From the NCBI RefSeq assembly GCF_963924675.1, contig NC_089220.1, positions 161,795,270-161,859,269 on the forward strand: a stretch of 64,000 bases of DNA. The letters are read 5' to 3'. Shown here piece by piece: positions 11,530-22,730 of this stretch. The position numbers and the translations under genes were made by a program. Source of the stretch: Phocoena phocoena (Eukaryota > Chordata > Mammalia > Artiodactyla > Phocoenidae). A model generated the notes under the pieces. That model made no database searches. It was not told where the DNA came from and saw only the letters and a list, made by a program, of their open reading frames with translations. The stretch's first letter is position 1. Each line of letters starts with the position of its first letter.

Positions 11530-11675
11530 GGTGGGATAGGGAAGCTGGGAGGGAGATGTAAGAGGGAGGGGATATGGGCATATATGTATATGTATATCTG
11601 ATTCAGTTTGTTATAAAGCAGAAACTAACACACCATTGTAAAGCAATTATACTCCAATAAAGATGTTAAAAAAAA

Positions 11676-13080
11676 CAAATGTTTGATTTGCCATTTGGCA
11701 AAAGAAAAAAAAACCTCTTGACTAAATGGCACAAAGAAAATTAAAACCACTGTTTCTGCTCAATTTAGCTGTAATTTTACCCCAATTTAGTATCACTGGA
11801 GCTATTATTGGCATTTAGATTTCCTAGGCCTCATATTTATATGTGTGTACATATAAAAACCCAATCCTTACTTAAGGGTATAAAAATAAGAAAACATATG
11901 TTTTGAAACACTTTATAAATTTAAAGTGCCTTTAATTCCTAATATCAACAGTACATTCTGATATTCTAAGTGTGGTACAAATTAGAGGCATTGAAATCAT
12001 GGATAATGCATTTCCATTTTCAGCCATTAAAGAACACCCACAGTAAAAGATAATTATTTTCCCTTGATTATGAAACATTAGGTTGTGATGCTGTATGCAG
12101 AAATTTTGTTTAATTATAAACAGAACAGCCTAGGATGACATAGTGACAATGGCTACAAAAGCCAGGTTTAAGTGCTTTCCAAGCTGTGCTTGTTTCATTA
12201 ATGTGGAACTGTCATTTTTGCTGACTTCTGTTTACTTGCTGAGGAACTGACAAGGGAAAAGTGTCCATCTCTAGTTTCTAATACTAATGTTAATCTAATC
12301 TTAAATCCAGCACATCATTTTCTCTTATATAACAAAGTTATCAGTCAACCCCCCAGTGTCCCTGGCAGAAGGAATAAAAGCATATTTTTTTAAAAAAACA
12401 TGACACACTTTATATTTTCTCAGTGCCCACTATCAGAGCTATCATTTGTTGACCATTTGTGTGCCAGAACATTTACAGACCTCTTCTACATGCCTCATAG
12501 CTACAGCATAGGGTAAATTTTGTTAGCCCATGTTATAGAAATGACTATTTCTTGTAGTTGTGTGTGAAAAATTGTAGAGTGATTTTGAGGCCCTGCGTGC
12601 TATCTTCCTGCCGAGAGAATTTACCTTTGCTCCTGGCATGCAGGAAGTTAGAGGGGGAGTACTTCGGACTCATTTGGGAATGAGTTGATTTGCAGCTGTA
12701 TTTAAATTGTTTTGGAAACTATTCTATTTCAAGTTGCTCTTATTCCTATAGCACAGTCCCCTGATGAGTCCTAAGTGAAAGCTAGGAGTGTTTACTAGGA
12801 TCCTCCCCTTGGTGGGATCTCATCTTTATTTTCTTAGTCCACTGAGACCACTGAACTCTCCGTTGAACTCTACTCAGCTTTTTGGCCTCAGAGTTGCTGC
12901 CTCTTGGACTTTTCAGCCTCTTGGCCACCACCTGTAAAAAGCCAATGACTGAAGGGAAAATATAATGATGAATTTGGGCCTTGCCTCTTTGTATTTTCCT
13001 TTTCTCCGGGATATTGGCTCCTCCTCAAGTCCTTGCTGCGTTGGTAGCACATTGCCTTCAGGTGTTTTGTTTTTTTTTAA
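11676..13080. other. Unique interval with MIR fragment
   Basis: Mostly unique AT-rich sequence with no long ORF. A probable MIR remnant (minus) lies at about 12420-12560 ('catttacagacctcttctac', 'gcccatgttatagaaatgac'). Nothing else recognisable. Confidence 0.5.
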
Positions 13081-13094
13081 AAAAAAATCTACCC

Positions 13095-13305
13095 GGGGCT
13101 TCCCTGGTGGCGCAGTGGTTGATAGTCCGCCTGCCGATGCAGGGGACACAGGTTCGTGCCCCGGTCCGGGAAGATCCCACATTGCCGCAGAGTGGCTGGG
13201 CCCGTGAGCCATGGCCGCTGAGGCTGCGTGTCCGGAGCCTGTGCTCCGCAACGGGAGAGGCCACAACAGTGAGAGGCCCGCGTATTGCAAAAAAAAAAAA
13301 AAAAA
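13095..13305 (+). mobile_element. CHR-type SINE with TSD
   Basis: A complete copy from 'ggggcttccctggtggcgca' to a poly(A) tail of about 17. The direct repeat 'aaaaatctaccc' lies at about 13083-13094 and 13301-13312, the A residues merging with the tail. Low divergence from the other copies indicates a recent insertion. Confidence 0.95.
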
Positions 13306-13866
13306 TCTACCCAGCTTTTCTAGTTGTTTTCAGTAGAGAATGGTCTGACAGCAGCTAGTCCCCCATAGCTGTAAGTAGAAGTCTTTCATGGAGGCTTTGT
13401 CTGGAAGCTCATTGATTTTTTCCCTCAAAACAAACTCCAGCATTTTTGTGGAATCACATTGATTTTGTTGTTGCCCCTGCTCTACCGAAAACAATTCATG
13501 ATCCACTAAAGCTGAAATAATACATTGCTTTCTACAATATTTCTCTTAAGTGGAGAGCTCTGTCCATCTCACAGTTGGTTGACAGGTACCCCATTCCTAA
13601 TGCTGCTGTAATTACTGTTGTAATAACTAGAAGAGAGATAAACAATAAAATTAGGGGATGAGAATTCAGGAGACTTCTTTGACTCATATTCTGATTATAA
13701 TATAGAATATACTGGATGTTTAGTAAAGCTTTATAAAATGTAATATTTCAAGCCTATTGTGTGTTTTGTGTAAAGGCCAATTAAAACTTTGGGGAAATTA
13801 TCTCATCAAAATTTGAATTTCATTTACTTTGCTTGATATTTTCTTAAGTCAAGCCATGAGGCACTA

Positions 13867-13990
13867 AATAGTACAGTGATGATCAACCATCTGTATTAGA
13901 ATCACCTGGAGAGTTTGAACAATTAAACTATACTCCAGGTGCCATCCACAGAAATTCTGATTGAATTGATCTGGGGTGGGACACAGGTGT
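13867..13990 (+). mobile_element. MER5A-like hAT-Charlie fragment
   Basis: 'tgatcaaccatctgtattag' and 'aatcacctggagagtttgaa' match the start of the MER5A consensus, and the later part includes 'attctgattgaattgatctg'. This is a short non-autonomous DNA transposon, old and diverged. Confidence 0.7.
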
Positions 13991-14129
13991 CTTCCTACTT
14001 TATATCCCTGATCTGAATCCTACTTAACTGTTTTCTTCTCTGTAAAATTTTCATCCATATCTCTGGTCTGTTTTTTTGTCTTAATCTGAATTTCCAAGTT
14101 TACTATACCCTTATAGTATTAGAACACTT

Positions 14130-14285
14130 ATTTATATGTTAATTTCCTTTCAAATTATCTTACACAGGTCTTGCCTCACCACTAAATTGTCAACTCTTTG
14201 ATTAGGGATTGTATCTCAAAATTATTTTGTATAACCATGAACCCAGCCTAGTCCCTGGCAAAGAGAAGTTACATAAAGGTGAAAA
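14130..14285 (+). mobile_element. L2 3'-end-like fragment
   Basis: 'ttgtcaactctttgattagg' followed by 'cctagtccctggcaaagaga' resembles the L2 3' end ('aagctccttgagggcag ... cctggcacatagtaggtg'). It is diverged and the ends are approximate. Confidence 0.5.
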
Positions 14286-15085
14286 AAAAAGAAAGAGGCA
14301 GGATAAGGTACCACTCAGAGAAAGCACTACCTTTGCATGAGAAAATAATTGATAAATCATTCATGATGGAATGTGAGAACCTGAAGTTGGTATTAGTAGA
14401 AGGATACACCTGAGGCAACCAATAAGCTTGTTAAATATCCTTGCTTTAGAGATGAAGAGAAATCCAGGGGTGAGGACAAAGAAAAGGCTGGATGAGATAG
14501 AACCTCAGAGTGGAGAGGTGAGAAAAAAACAGAGGAAAGCAGAGTATAGCTGAACATAGTAGGTGGCTGGGGAAATTTCAGAGAAAGAACATTATTATTC
14601 AATTTTAAGTTGTTTCTCTTCCTGCAATTAAAAAAAATAATAAACTCTGTCTCACCCAAGAAATCATTAGTTTGCTACATAGTGCCTTATTAAACATATT
14701 ATGACTTATTTAGCTTAGTTTTTTCTTTTTTAAAATAGTGGGAATTGGCCGATTACCATGTATGGTTGTCTCATGGGCCAAAAAAGAATAAAACATAAGG
14801 AAGGGCAAGACCAAGGGCAGGATGGACTAATTCAGTGAAGGTCAGGGCTTGGAGTTAGAACTCACCACTTTAAGACCCTGTGTAGAAATTTGGGGAAGGT
14901 AATAAAACTTTCACAGATAATACAATGGACGTTCAAGCCAATCTCATTTAAATGTTAAGGTCTTTAAGCTTTAAGATTATAAGATTTAAGATCTTAAGCC
15001 ATGACAAGGGCTATAGAAAAAAATTGCTCTTTCTTATTTGATGTAAGGAACATGTATATATATATACCAATATCTATCTATCTAT
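14286..15085. other. Unique interval
   Basis: I see no gene or clear repeat apart from A-rich runs near 14281 and 14625. An 88-codon minus-strand ORF at 14393-14659 has no recognisable domain and is probably chance. Confidence 0.45.
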
Positions 15086-15092
15086 CTCTCTA
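15052..15092. repeat. TA / ATCT microsatellite
   Basis: A short (TA)n run followed by 'atctatctatctatctctct'. It abuts a MIR element. Confidence 0.8.
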
Positions 15093-15094
15093 TT

Positions 15095-15300
15095 GAAGAC
15101 TGCCTGGGTTTAAATAGCAGCTCCACCATGCATTTCCTCTGTGACCTTGAGAAAGTTATTCCACTTATCTCTGCCTCAGATTTCTTAACTGAAAAATAGA
15201 GATAATAATAGTCCCAATATCGGAAGGTTATTATGGAGATCAAGTGTGCTGAGACATGTAAATCCCTCAGCCAAGCACCTGGCACATGGCAAGCATGCAA
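15095..15300 (+). mobile_element. MIR SINE
   Basis: Starting at 'agactgcctgggtttaaata', it shows MIR landmarks in order: 'tgtgaccttgagaaagttat', 'tctgcctcagatttcttaac', 'gataataatagtcccaatat' and 'agcacctggcacatggcaag'. This is an ancient mammalian tRNA-derived SINE. Confidence 0.88.
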
Positions 15301-15332
15301 AAATTGTTAACTACTATCAACCTTTTTTTCTG

Positions 15333-15515
15333 CAGTGGTGTAGTTCTCCATCTTGCTATGCACTAGTCACCCATGGAGTTTGGGAAAAAGTGTACTTTCT
15401 CGGGTTCTACCCCAAACCCATTAATCAATATTTCTGGAATTGGAGCCTGGGCATATGTGAAAGAAAACCACAGGGATTCTGAAGTGTAGTCAGCTCTGAG
15501 AAGCACTTCTAAGAT
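15333..15515 (+). mobile_element. MER5-like hAT-Charlie element
   Basis: 'gcactagtcacccatggagt', 'ccaaacccattaatcaatat' and 'gagcctgggcatatgtgaaa' follow the MER5 layout, and the end 'tcagctctgagaagcact' resembles its terminal inverted repeat. It is moderately diverged. Confidence 0.6.
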
Positions 15516-17620
15516 ATGTTCTTTGGTAGAAAAATGTGAGGATATGTGAGAATTGCGATCACCTACAGAAATTTTACCACTAGAGACACATAACTCAAGC
15601 TACCAAGCCCTAAACCCATTAGCACCGAGTAATGTCCAGGTGTCCTTGGCTGCCAAATGCAGATGTGGAAAAGCAGCTGTTGAACACATTTGAGGGTCTG
15701 CCTGGAACACATCCTTGAGGGAAAAATGTTTGCCTGTGTATTACCAGGAGGCTCTTATTGAAAGACAATAGCATTTTTCTGTTTTATCTTGAGAATGAAT
15801 TCAAGGACTCAGAGAAACCAGTGGCTCCGTGGTTATGAATGTTCACATTAAAATGCAGAACTGTCTTTTCCCTTCAAAGTGAACCCAACTGTTATTGGCG
15901 CATTAGGATTTTTGCATTGCAGAAGGCTAGAGTGGGAGTAATGATGTCCTGACCCTTGTGACAGATGAGGTGGACCTTTCCAAATAGTTGTGTTTTCCTG
16001 GAATCCCTCTAGCCTACCACTGACTACTACAGGTTTGTTATATTTTTGTTGCTCAAACTGATACCTGACCGCATGCACATGTTCTTGTTTGTCAGGTTCT
16101 TTAAAGGTTCTTTATTATTGTGATTGCTGGATAATAAAGACTAAGTTAGTTGGCTTACATTCAAGATTCTCCAGTGTGATTCCTCCAGTGCAATTACTTT
16201 ATTCTTGTTTTAGCCAATTTAGCCTATTTCTGGTGTACCAAACACTCTAAAGATAGAGGGATTTTTGATATAGTTGTTATAATTAGCCTGGATATGAACA
16301 TTTGCCAGAAGACTCAGTTCTTTTCTCCTGACCTTCCCTTTACAACCTGAGGATAGGCCAATGATAATTATAAGGAGGCAAAAACTTGTAATAGGGATTC
16401 AGGGCGTGATCATATGCTCCCAACATCGATGAAATTTTTAATTTGGAGGGAGGCAGAAGACTGCAATGATTACAAGAAATACTTTGGAGGTAGATTTTTC
16501 TTAGAAAAGTTGCTTAGCTTCTACCTGATTCTAGCTAGTCCCCATATTTCATGGGCAAGGTAAAAGCCACTGGGCAACGTGGACTGAAAGGAGTGTTCAG
16601 AGCCGAGGAAGAGATATGAATAAAAAGACATTTAGGAGAGTGGGGATGGGCTACTTGAGGGAATAAAACAATGCTGGTTTAAATCATGCTTTTGTCAGTT
16701 GTGTATAAAGAAACACTACTTCATGTAATTCTCATTAAATAGTGAAGTAAATTTTGTTGGGAGGGGGTGTTCAAAGATGTTGAACAATTTGCCTTAAATA
16801 AAACAATGGTAGGTAACAGAGCTGGGATTGGCAGATTTAACTCTGAAGTTAACTTCTTTCTACTGGTTTTGGATAAAAGACTAAGAGAAATGATGTGGAT
16901 CAAAGACTAGCTGACAGGCAGCATTCTGTTTCTCACATAACTGTTGGAGGGACATTAGGTCAGTGTTCATCATGGTCGATCATATCAAGGTCAATACTTA
17001 CTTGTGGAGTAAGTATCTATTTAGGGGTGACCACTATTAGCAATGAAAACACAGTGGAGTTCTGAGATGATTTTGCTTAATGGTGAAGCTAGATACTTTT
17101 AAATATATTTTCAGAACCATTTGAGCAAGTGAAATGAAAAGCTGAAAAAAAATAGAGCTTTATAAATAATAGAAGTCTTGACATTCTTTAATATTACAGA
17201 GCAAATAGCTCTACATTCTAATTATTGGTGGATAATGCTGAATATCTTTGGTGAAGTTAATTAAAGAGTGGCTCTTGAATATTTTGCCTAAAATATCCAT
17301 GCCTCACTTTTATGCTGCTAAGTTCTTTAAAAAACACATACTAATAACTGAGAAGAAACACAGTCTAGACTATATTTCTGTTCAGACTCTGCATCCCGGT
17401 TCTTCATATTAAGGGGCTGCAGCAGTGCCTATTATTTATACTGGGAGAGAAGACAGAGGGGTATCCTAAGAGTCAGTGTTAGTGCTTTTTATTCTTTTAC
17501 ATTCTTGCATTAATCTCTTGGGTGAAGTCAATGAGCTATTCTATTTGGGGGACTTTTCATTCTTTTGCTTGTGGGTTTTTTCTTTTGTCTAATGCTGTAG
17601 TCTTGCACAATTATGCAGAA
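15516..17620. other. Unique interval with MIR trace
   Basis: Largely unique sequence with no ORF above 80 codons. A short MIR-like fragment (minus) lies at about 16740-16850 ('aacagagctgggattggcag'). No exon-like signal seen. Confidence 0.5.
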
Positions 17621-17631
17621 GATATCAGACT

Positions 17632-17845
17632 GCTTTTTTTTTTTTTTTTTTTTGCAGTATGCGGGCCTCTCACTGTTGTGGCCTCTCCCGTTGCGGAGCA
17701 CAGGCTCCGGACGCACAGGCTCAGCGGCCACGGCTCACGGGCCCAGCCGCTCCGCGGCATGTGGGATCTTCCCGGAACGGGGCACGAACCCGCGTTCCCT
17801 ACATCGGCAGGCGGACTCTCAACCATTGCGCCGCCAGGGAAGCCC
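17632..17845 (-). mobile_element. CHR-type SINE with 11-bp TSD
   Basis: A minus-strand copy: poly(T) at the left, then the body, ending in 'ccagggaagccc' at 17845. The 11-bp repeat 'gatatcagact' flanks it at 17621-17631 and 17846-17856. ORFs on both strands here are consensus artefacts. Confidence 0.96.
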
Positions 17846-17932
17846 GATATCAGACTATTTTTAATGTTCAAATCATGATAGACCTGGTAGAAAGAAAATT
17901 TTACTGTTCAAGGATATGTATTGATTTTTGAC

Positions 17933-18143
17933 TTTTTTTTTTTTTTTTTTTGTGGTACGCGGGCCTCTCACTGCCGTGGCCTCTCCCAACACCGAGCACA
18001 GGCTCCGGACGCGCAGGCCCAGCAGCCATGGCTCACGGGCCCAGCCGCTCCGCGGCATGTGGGATCCCCCCAGACCGGGGCACAAACCCGCGTCCCCTGT
18101 ATCGGCAGGCGGACTCCCAACCACTGCGCCACAAGGGAAGCCC
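17933..18143 (-). mobile_element. CHR-type SINE, second of a close pair
   Basis: It begins with about 19 T residues after 'gatttttgac' and ends 'cacaagggaagccc'. It lies only 87 bases from the preceding SINE, in the same orientation. It is an independent insertion, since the TSD of the first copy closes before it. I could not define its own TSD. Confidence 0.93.
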
Positions 18144-18725
18144 ACTTATAATTTTTATGGTGGTTGACATGACAAAAATGCTGTGAATTTTAAAATACAT
18201 TCAAATAATTTGTAATGTAATAATCACTAAAATCTATTTGAAATGCAATAAGTACATGTGTTAAATACATTATTTGTTCCACCAAAATTCAATGCTTACT
18301 GCTGTGTGGATCCACCAACTTATTATAATACTGCCTTCTAGAATTCAACAGAAATGATCTAGAAAATGCCTTCACAGAGGAGTGAGAGGGAAGGTAAGCA
18401 AAATAGCAAAGGGCAGTAGATCTCTCAGGAGAGGATGCTAAGTGTTGGATGCTAAGAAATTTCTAAAACCCCAAATAAGAGACATCTAGCCTCACAATCT
18501 AAATTTTTATATTCAGTATGGTAAAGTAAGTGAGGGATGTTCATAATAGACTCAGGTTACTCTCAAGATAAATTTGCCATTTGAATTTTCTAGTCAGCAC
18601 TATATTAATTTAGAGAGATTATGAGGGGTTACTCTGAAATGTTTAGCCTATTCTTTTGCCACTAATATAGAAACCTCTAAAAGTCTAAAACCAAGTGAAG
18701 CCATTTTTAACGAGAGACCACGTTG
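18144..18725. other. Unique interval
   Basis: AT-rich unique sequence; no ORF or repeat I can name. Confidence 0.45.
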
Positions 18726-18965
18726 TATAGAGGTTGGGATTCAGGTACTGACGCATGTTCTAGCTCAGAGGCTTATTAGCTACCTGCCCTTGGTCATTGC
18801 ATTTGATCTCATTGGTTCTCAATTTCTTTAACTGCAAAAAGGAAATATTAATAGGATTGCTGTGGGGATTAAATAGATTATATTTAATGCACCTAGTACA
18901 AGTTTGGCACATTTTAGTGCTTATTAAATGATAGCTATTATTATCATTGTCATTACTATTATTAA
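18726..18965 (+). mobile_element. MIR SINE
   Basis: 'tatagaggttgggattcagg', 'tctcaatttctttaactgca', 'attgctgtggggattaaata' and 'catttagtgcttattaaatg'-like blocks follow the MIR order, ending in an ATT-rich tail. Confidence 0.8.
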
Positions 18966-19457
18966 ATTCCATCCTTCCTAGAGGTAACAATAATTTCTAA
19001 AGCAGAAGCTATGATGCCAGAGTTGCACAAGTAAATACTTCTAGAAAAAAAAAGTCCTTATATTTTCCTGTATGGAAGTGTTCTAATATTTCCAGTAAAA
19101 CTCTTTAAACAAATCTTTTGGAATATGAATTTGTATTAGGGAGTGGCTCGACATTAAAAAAAAAATCAGTTTGATGGCAGTAGTCAATGTCAAAAGGGGT
19201 TTATGTGGAGGCCTTGGTGTTTCTGCTGTGGTCAGTATTTAGAGTGAGGGAGGGACTGGCAAGCCACATTGGTATTTCAGTGGTTTACATGATGCTTTCT
19301 TTGTCATGGATACCACATCCTTACATGTAAAATTGTTGGAGAGAAAGCAGCCTATGCTGCTTATTTTCTCTCTATTATTCTAAAGCTGTTCTCATTAGAG
19401 GGCCTCATCAAGAAAATAAAAAACATAAAAGGAAGACTAATGATCTCTATCCAGTGA
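18966..19457. other. Unique interval
   Basis: No gene or named repeat seen; short A-runs at about 19045 and 19157. Confidence 0.45.
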
Positions 19458-19664
19458 TTTTTTTTTTTTTTTGCGGTACGCGGGCCTCTCACTGTTGTGG
19501 CCTCTCCCGTTGCAGAGCACAGGCTCCGGATGCGCAGGCTCAGCGGCCATGGCTCACGGGCCCAGCCGCTCTGCGGCATGTGGGATCTTCCCGGACCATG
19601 GCACGAACCCGTGTGCCCTGCATCGGCAGGCGGACTCTCAACCACTGCGCCACCAGGGAAGCCC
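19458..19664 (-). mobile_element. CHR-type SINE
   Basis: A minus-strand copy from a 15-T run to 'ccaccagggaagccc'. The flanks 'ccagtgatttt' and 'caatggatttt' may be a decayed TSD. The B-box region reads 'ggcacgaacccgtgtgccct' on the plus strand. Confidence 0.94.
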
Positions 19665-20431
19665 AATGGATTTTTATAGGTAGTTCTGATGGTACTTAAA
19701 CGGAAAAAGATAAATATTTACTTAAAATGAGAGTTCAAAAGAGAAACAGGAATGGAAAGTAAATTGCCAAATAAACGGAATGAATTTTTTAGGTAAAACC
19801 ATGGAGCAATTAATTTATTAAATGAAGACAGCAGCTGGAGTGGTGACATTTGTCTTATTATTGCATATTATTCCATATAATGTATGTAAGTGTTGCTGTG
19901 TAAAAATATAAAAGTAACCAAAAACGTCTCATTGAACTGCATCCTATTACCTTGAAAAAAGGAAATACCACAAGCTAGAAAACTAGCTCTGTCTTTTTAT
20001 TTTTGAAGCTTCAGGGTGAATTTTTGACTTTTCTAAGAATTAACATAAATAATTCAGTGACTAGATGTAACCTCGTTTAAAATATTTAAAGCACAAGATT
20101 ACAAGAGCAACAGCATAAACCCCCCTGAAAACTCACAAAGGTGTTTAATGTCTCTAATTACATTTAAAGAATACAGTGGCTGGGCCTGGGGAATAGCCAC
20201 GGTGGAAGTCGGCTTACTCACTGATCGACCCATTTGGAAAAATAGAAAAACCTGAACCCTTTCTGGGTAGTTGCTTCAGCTGAGGACCCTTGAGGCAATC
20301 TCATTTTGCAAGTATCCTCTGAGATTCCAGAAGTGATTTGAGGAGGGAGTAGGTTGAGTGAAGCAGAAATAAAGCTCACCTAAAAATATGTGGTCTGTAA
20401 AGATGATGTATTTTTATCATAGCGGCTAATT
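19665..20431. other. Unique interval, possibly conserved non-coding
   Basis: Repeat-poor sequence. The part around 20080-20400 is repeat-free and less AT-rich than its neighbours, but I see no ORF or splice-flanked exon. Confidence 0.4.
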
Positions 20432-20436
20432 ACTAC

Positions 20437-20771
20437 TGCTGTGGACTGAATATTTGTGTCCCCTCTAAATTCATGGATTGAAACCTAATCCCCAGTGGAA
20501 TGGTATTTGGAGGTGGGGCCTTGGACGGTAATTAAGTCTTGAGGCTGGGCCCTCACGTGGACTAATGCCCTTATAAAAGGAGGAAGAGAGGCAGGCTCGC
20601 TCTTTCTCCCAGCATGCATCCGGGATGTGGGGCAGTGTGAGGACCTATGAGGAAGAAGGCCCTGCCGGAGACCCAGACCTCCAGCCTCCAGAACTGTGAG
20701 ACATGAATGTTTGTTGTTTAAGCCCTCCCGTGTGTGGTATTCTGTTATATCAGCCCATACAGGCTAAGACA
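20437..20771 (+). mobile_element. ERVL-MaLR LTR (MST/MLT1 type), 5-bp TSD
   Basis: It starts 'tgctgtggactgaatatttg', passes through 'ccttataaaaggaggaagag' (TATA-like region) and 'agcctccagaactgtgagac', and ends 'caggctaagaca'. The perfect 5-bp repeat 'actac' flanks it at 20432-20436 and 20772-20776, as expected for MaLR. At 335 bp it is a solo LTR with no internal sequence. The usual 'aataaa' is changed near 20700. Confidence 0.9.
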
Positions 20772-20776
20772 ACTAC

Positions 20777-21177
20777 CAATTTCAACCTGTCCGTACAGAA
20801 ATATATAAAAACATTTTCTCTACTACACTTTTAAGAGAAACGCCTGTTAACACTGACTTGTTTAAGGAAGTTTATAGTTCTAAACTATTTTCTTTTGAAC
20901 TTTAGATTTTTTTTGATATTCTAAGTTATTGTAGCTTGAGTTGCTTAATGATTTGGGAGTAATTGATAATATTTTAAGGCAGCTCTACCTCATGCAAGCA
21001 ATTCCAAATTAAATGGCATTAAGAAATCTGCTGTGTCATGGTAAGTTGTTTTGTATCTCAAAGAAGTATTTGTAAACAAATGAGAACATCTGTGTTATTG
21101 GCAAAAGGTGAAATTAGAAAAGCAGAATGTGAGAAATTGATATTGAGGGACTAATTCCCTTATGAAAAGGCTTGAAA
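20777..21177. other. Unique interval
   Basis: AT-rich; no gene or repeat named. Confidence 0.45.
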
Positions 21178-21385
21178 GGGCTTCCCTGGTGGCGCAGTGG
21201 TTGAGAGTCCGCCTGCCGATGCAGGGGACACCGGTTCGTGCCCCAGTCCATGGAAGATCCCACATGCCGCGGAGCGGCTGGGCCCGTGAGCCATGGCCGC
21301 TGGGCCTGTGCGTCCGGAGCCTGTGCTCCGTGACGGGAGAGGCCACAGCAGTGAGAGGCCCGCGCAAAAAAAAAAAAAAAAAAAA
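21178..21385 (+). mobile_element. CHR-type SINE
   Basis: A full plus-strand copy from 'gggcttccctggtggcgcag' to about 21 A residues. It lies about 30 bases from an older SINE in the opposite orientation, which together make an imperfect inverted repeat. Confidence 0.94.
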
Positions 21386-21415
21386 GGACTCTAAGAAAAT
21401 CTCTCAAGAAAATAG

Positions 21416-21743
21416 TATTTTTGGCTGCTTTGGGTCTTCTTTGCTGTGTATGGGCTTTCTCTAGTTGCGGTGAGTGGGGGCCACTCTTTGTTGCAGTGTG
21501 GGCTTCTCATTGTGGTGGCTTCGCTTTGTTGCAGAGCACAGGCTCTAGGCACACGGGCTGCAGTAGTTGTGGCATGTGGGCTTAGTAGTTGTGGCTCGTG
21601 GGCTTTAGAGCGCAGGCTCAGTAGTTACGGCACATGGGCTTAGTTGCTCCTCGGCATGTGGGATCTTCCTGGACCAGGGCTCGAACCTGTGCCCCCTGCA
21701 TTGGCAGGCGGATTCTTAACCACTGTGCCACCAGGGAAGCCCC
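21416..21743 (-). mobile_element. Long, older CHR-related SINE (CHRL-like)
   Basis: About 328 bases, reading on the plus strand 'ttttggctgctttgggtctt', 'gagcacaggctctaggcaca', 'ggatcttcctggaccagggc' and the end 'ccaccagggaagcccc'. It has the same tRNA head as the young SINE but a longer body with reiterated 'agtagttgtggc'-type motifs, and is more diverged. Confidence 0.85.
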
Positions 21744-22184
21744 AGCTGATACTTTTTAATGACATTTACTAAATCAGGGTAATGCAAAGAAAACGATTTA
21801 CTGAGATTCATTTATTTGGAGAGGCACGTGGCAGGTGGGATTGGAGTCAAGGTTTTCACTGAGTCTTGCATTATGATGATTCTAAGAACCTTGAAATATT
21901 TTGGCTTTTGAGGGAAGGGGTGGCATATAAAGAAACACGTAGAGGACTATAATAAAGAGTTTAATGGTCAATTGTTCGCCACCTCCACTGTGGGTGCAGG
22001 CATTACACAAGCAAACAAAACAGATAGGATTGGCTAAGTGGAAGGAAAGCCACTGTTGAACATAAAATTGGCTCATGGGTTGTTTCATTTCCTTTAATAC
22101 AGATTTCAAAGCAGCCAAGTATTAAGTTTTGTTTAGGTAGAGCTCTTTGTTTAGATACAGGTCTGATGAGTTAATCATCTGTTG

Positions 22185-22402
22185 TAGGAGTTAGCAAACT
22201 TTCCTATAAAGCGTCAGTAGTAAATATGTTTAGTGTAGGGGACCATGTGACCTCCGTTGCAGCTACTCAACTTTGATGTGGTAGGATGACACAGCTTTAA
22301 ACAATATGTAAATGATGAGCGTGGTTGTGTTCAATACATCTTTATTTAACAAAACAGGAGGCAGGTGGGATTTGACCCCTGGGTCATAGTTTGCTAACCC
22401 TG
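22185..22402 (+). mobile_element. hAT-Charlie non-autonomous DNA transposon
   Basis: Terminal inverted repeats: left 'aggagttagcaaact', right 'agtttgctaaccctg'. The interior ('atatgtttagtgtaggggac', 'gcaactactcaactttg'-like, 'catctttatttaacaaaaca') follows the Charlie-type 'caggggttggcaaac' family. No matching 8-bp TSD remains. Confidence 0.75.
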
Positions 22403-22614
22403 TGGGCTGATAACACTTTCCTGTGTAAGACTTGAAAATTTGCTTGGTAGAGTTTAAGAGGAGTGATAACAAGCTCCATCTTTGTGACTTTTAAAAACTT
22501 TATTATTTTATACTTTAAAAAATCTGTAATAGCTCATCTTGGATATGACCTTTTATGGAAACAAAGCAAATTTTTATAATTTTGCACTTATTTGCCTGTA
22601 TAACCCTGAGACCC

Positions 22615-22730
22615 ATTCCAGACCACAAGCATCTTAAAGGCAGAATGGATTTATTTCACTTCTGTATTCTCAGTGCACTGTATAGTGCCCATCACTAAAT
22701 AGATACTTAATAGACATCTTAATTGAAGCA
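22615..22730 (+). mobile_element. L2 3' end
   Basis: 'catcttaaaggcagaatgga', 'tctgtattctcagtgcactg' and 'aaatagatacttaatagaca' match the L2 3' terminus. Short fragment. Confidence 0.65.

Larger units (their letters stand above)
3790..11675 (+). mobile_element. Full-length but inactive L1 (artiodactyl/cetacean type)
   Basis: The element starts near 'acttcaagatggtggaggag' and ends with the classic tail 'actccaataaagatgttaaa' at about 11652-11671, followed by a short A-rich stretch. It contains a long GC-rich 5' UTR (to about 6090), ORF1 (about 6093-7035), ORF2 (about 7044-10890) and a 3' UTR. Both ORFs carry many stops and frame changes, so it cannot move on its own. Two later insertions lie inside it: a minus-strand L1 3' fragment at about 5087-5396 and a solo LTR at 11071-11529. 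Without them it is about 7.1 kb, a normal full length. I could not identify a convincing TSD. Confidence 0.93.
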
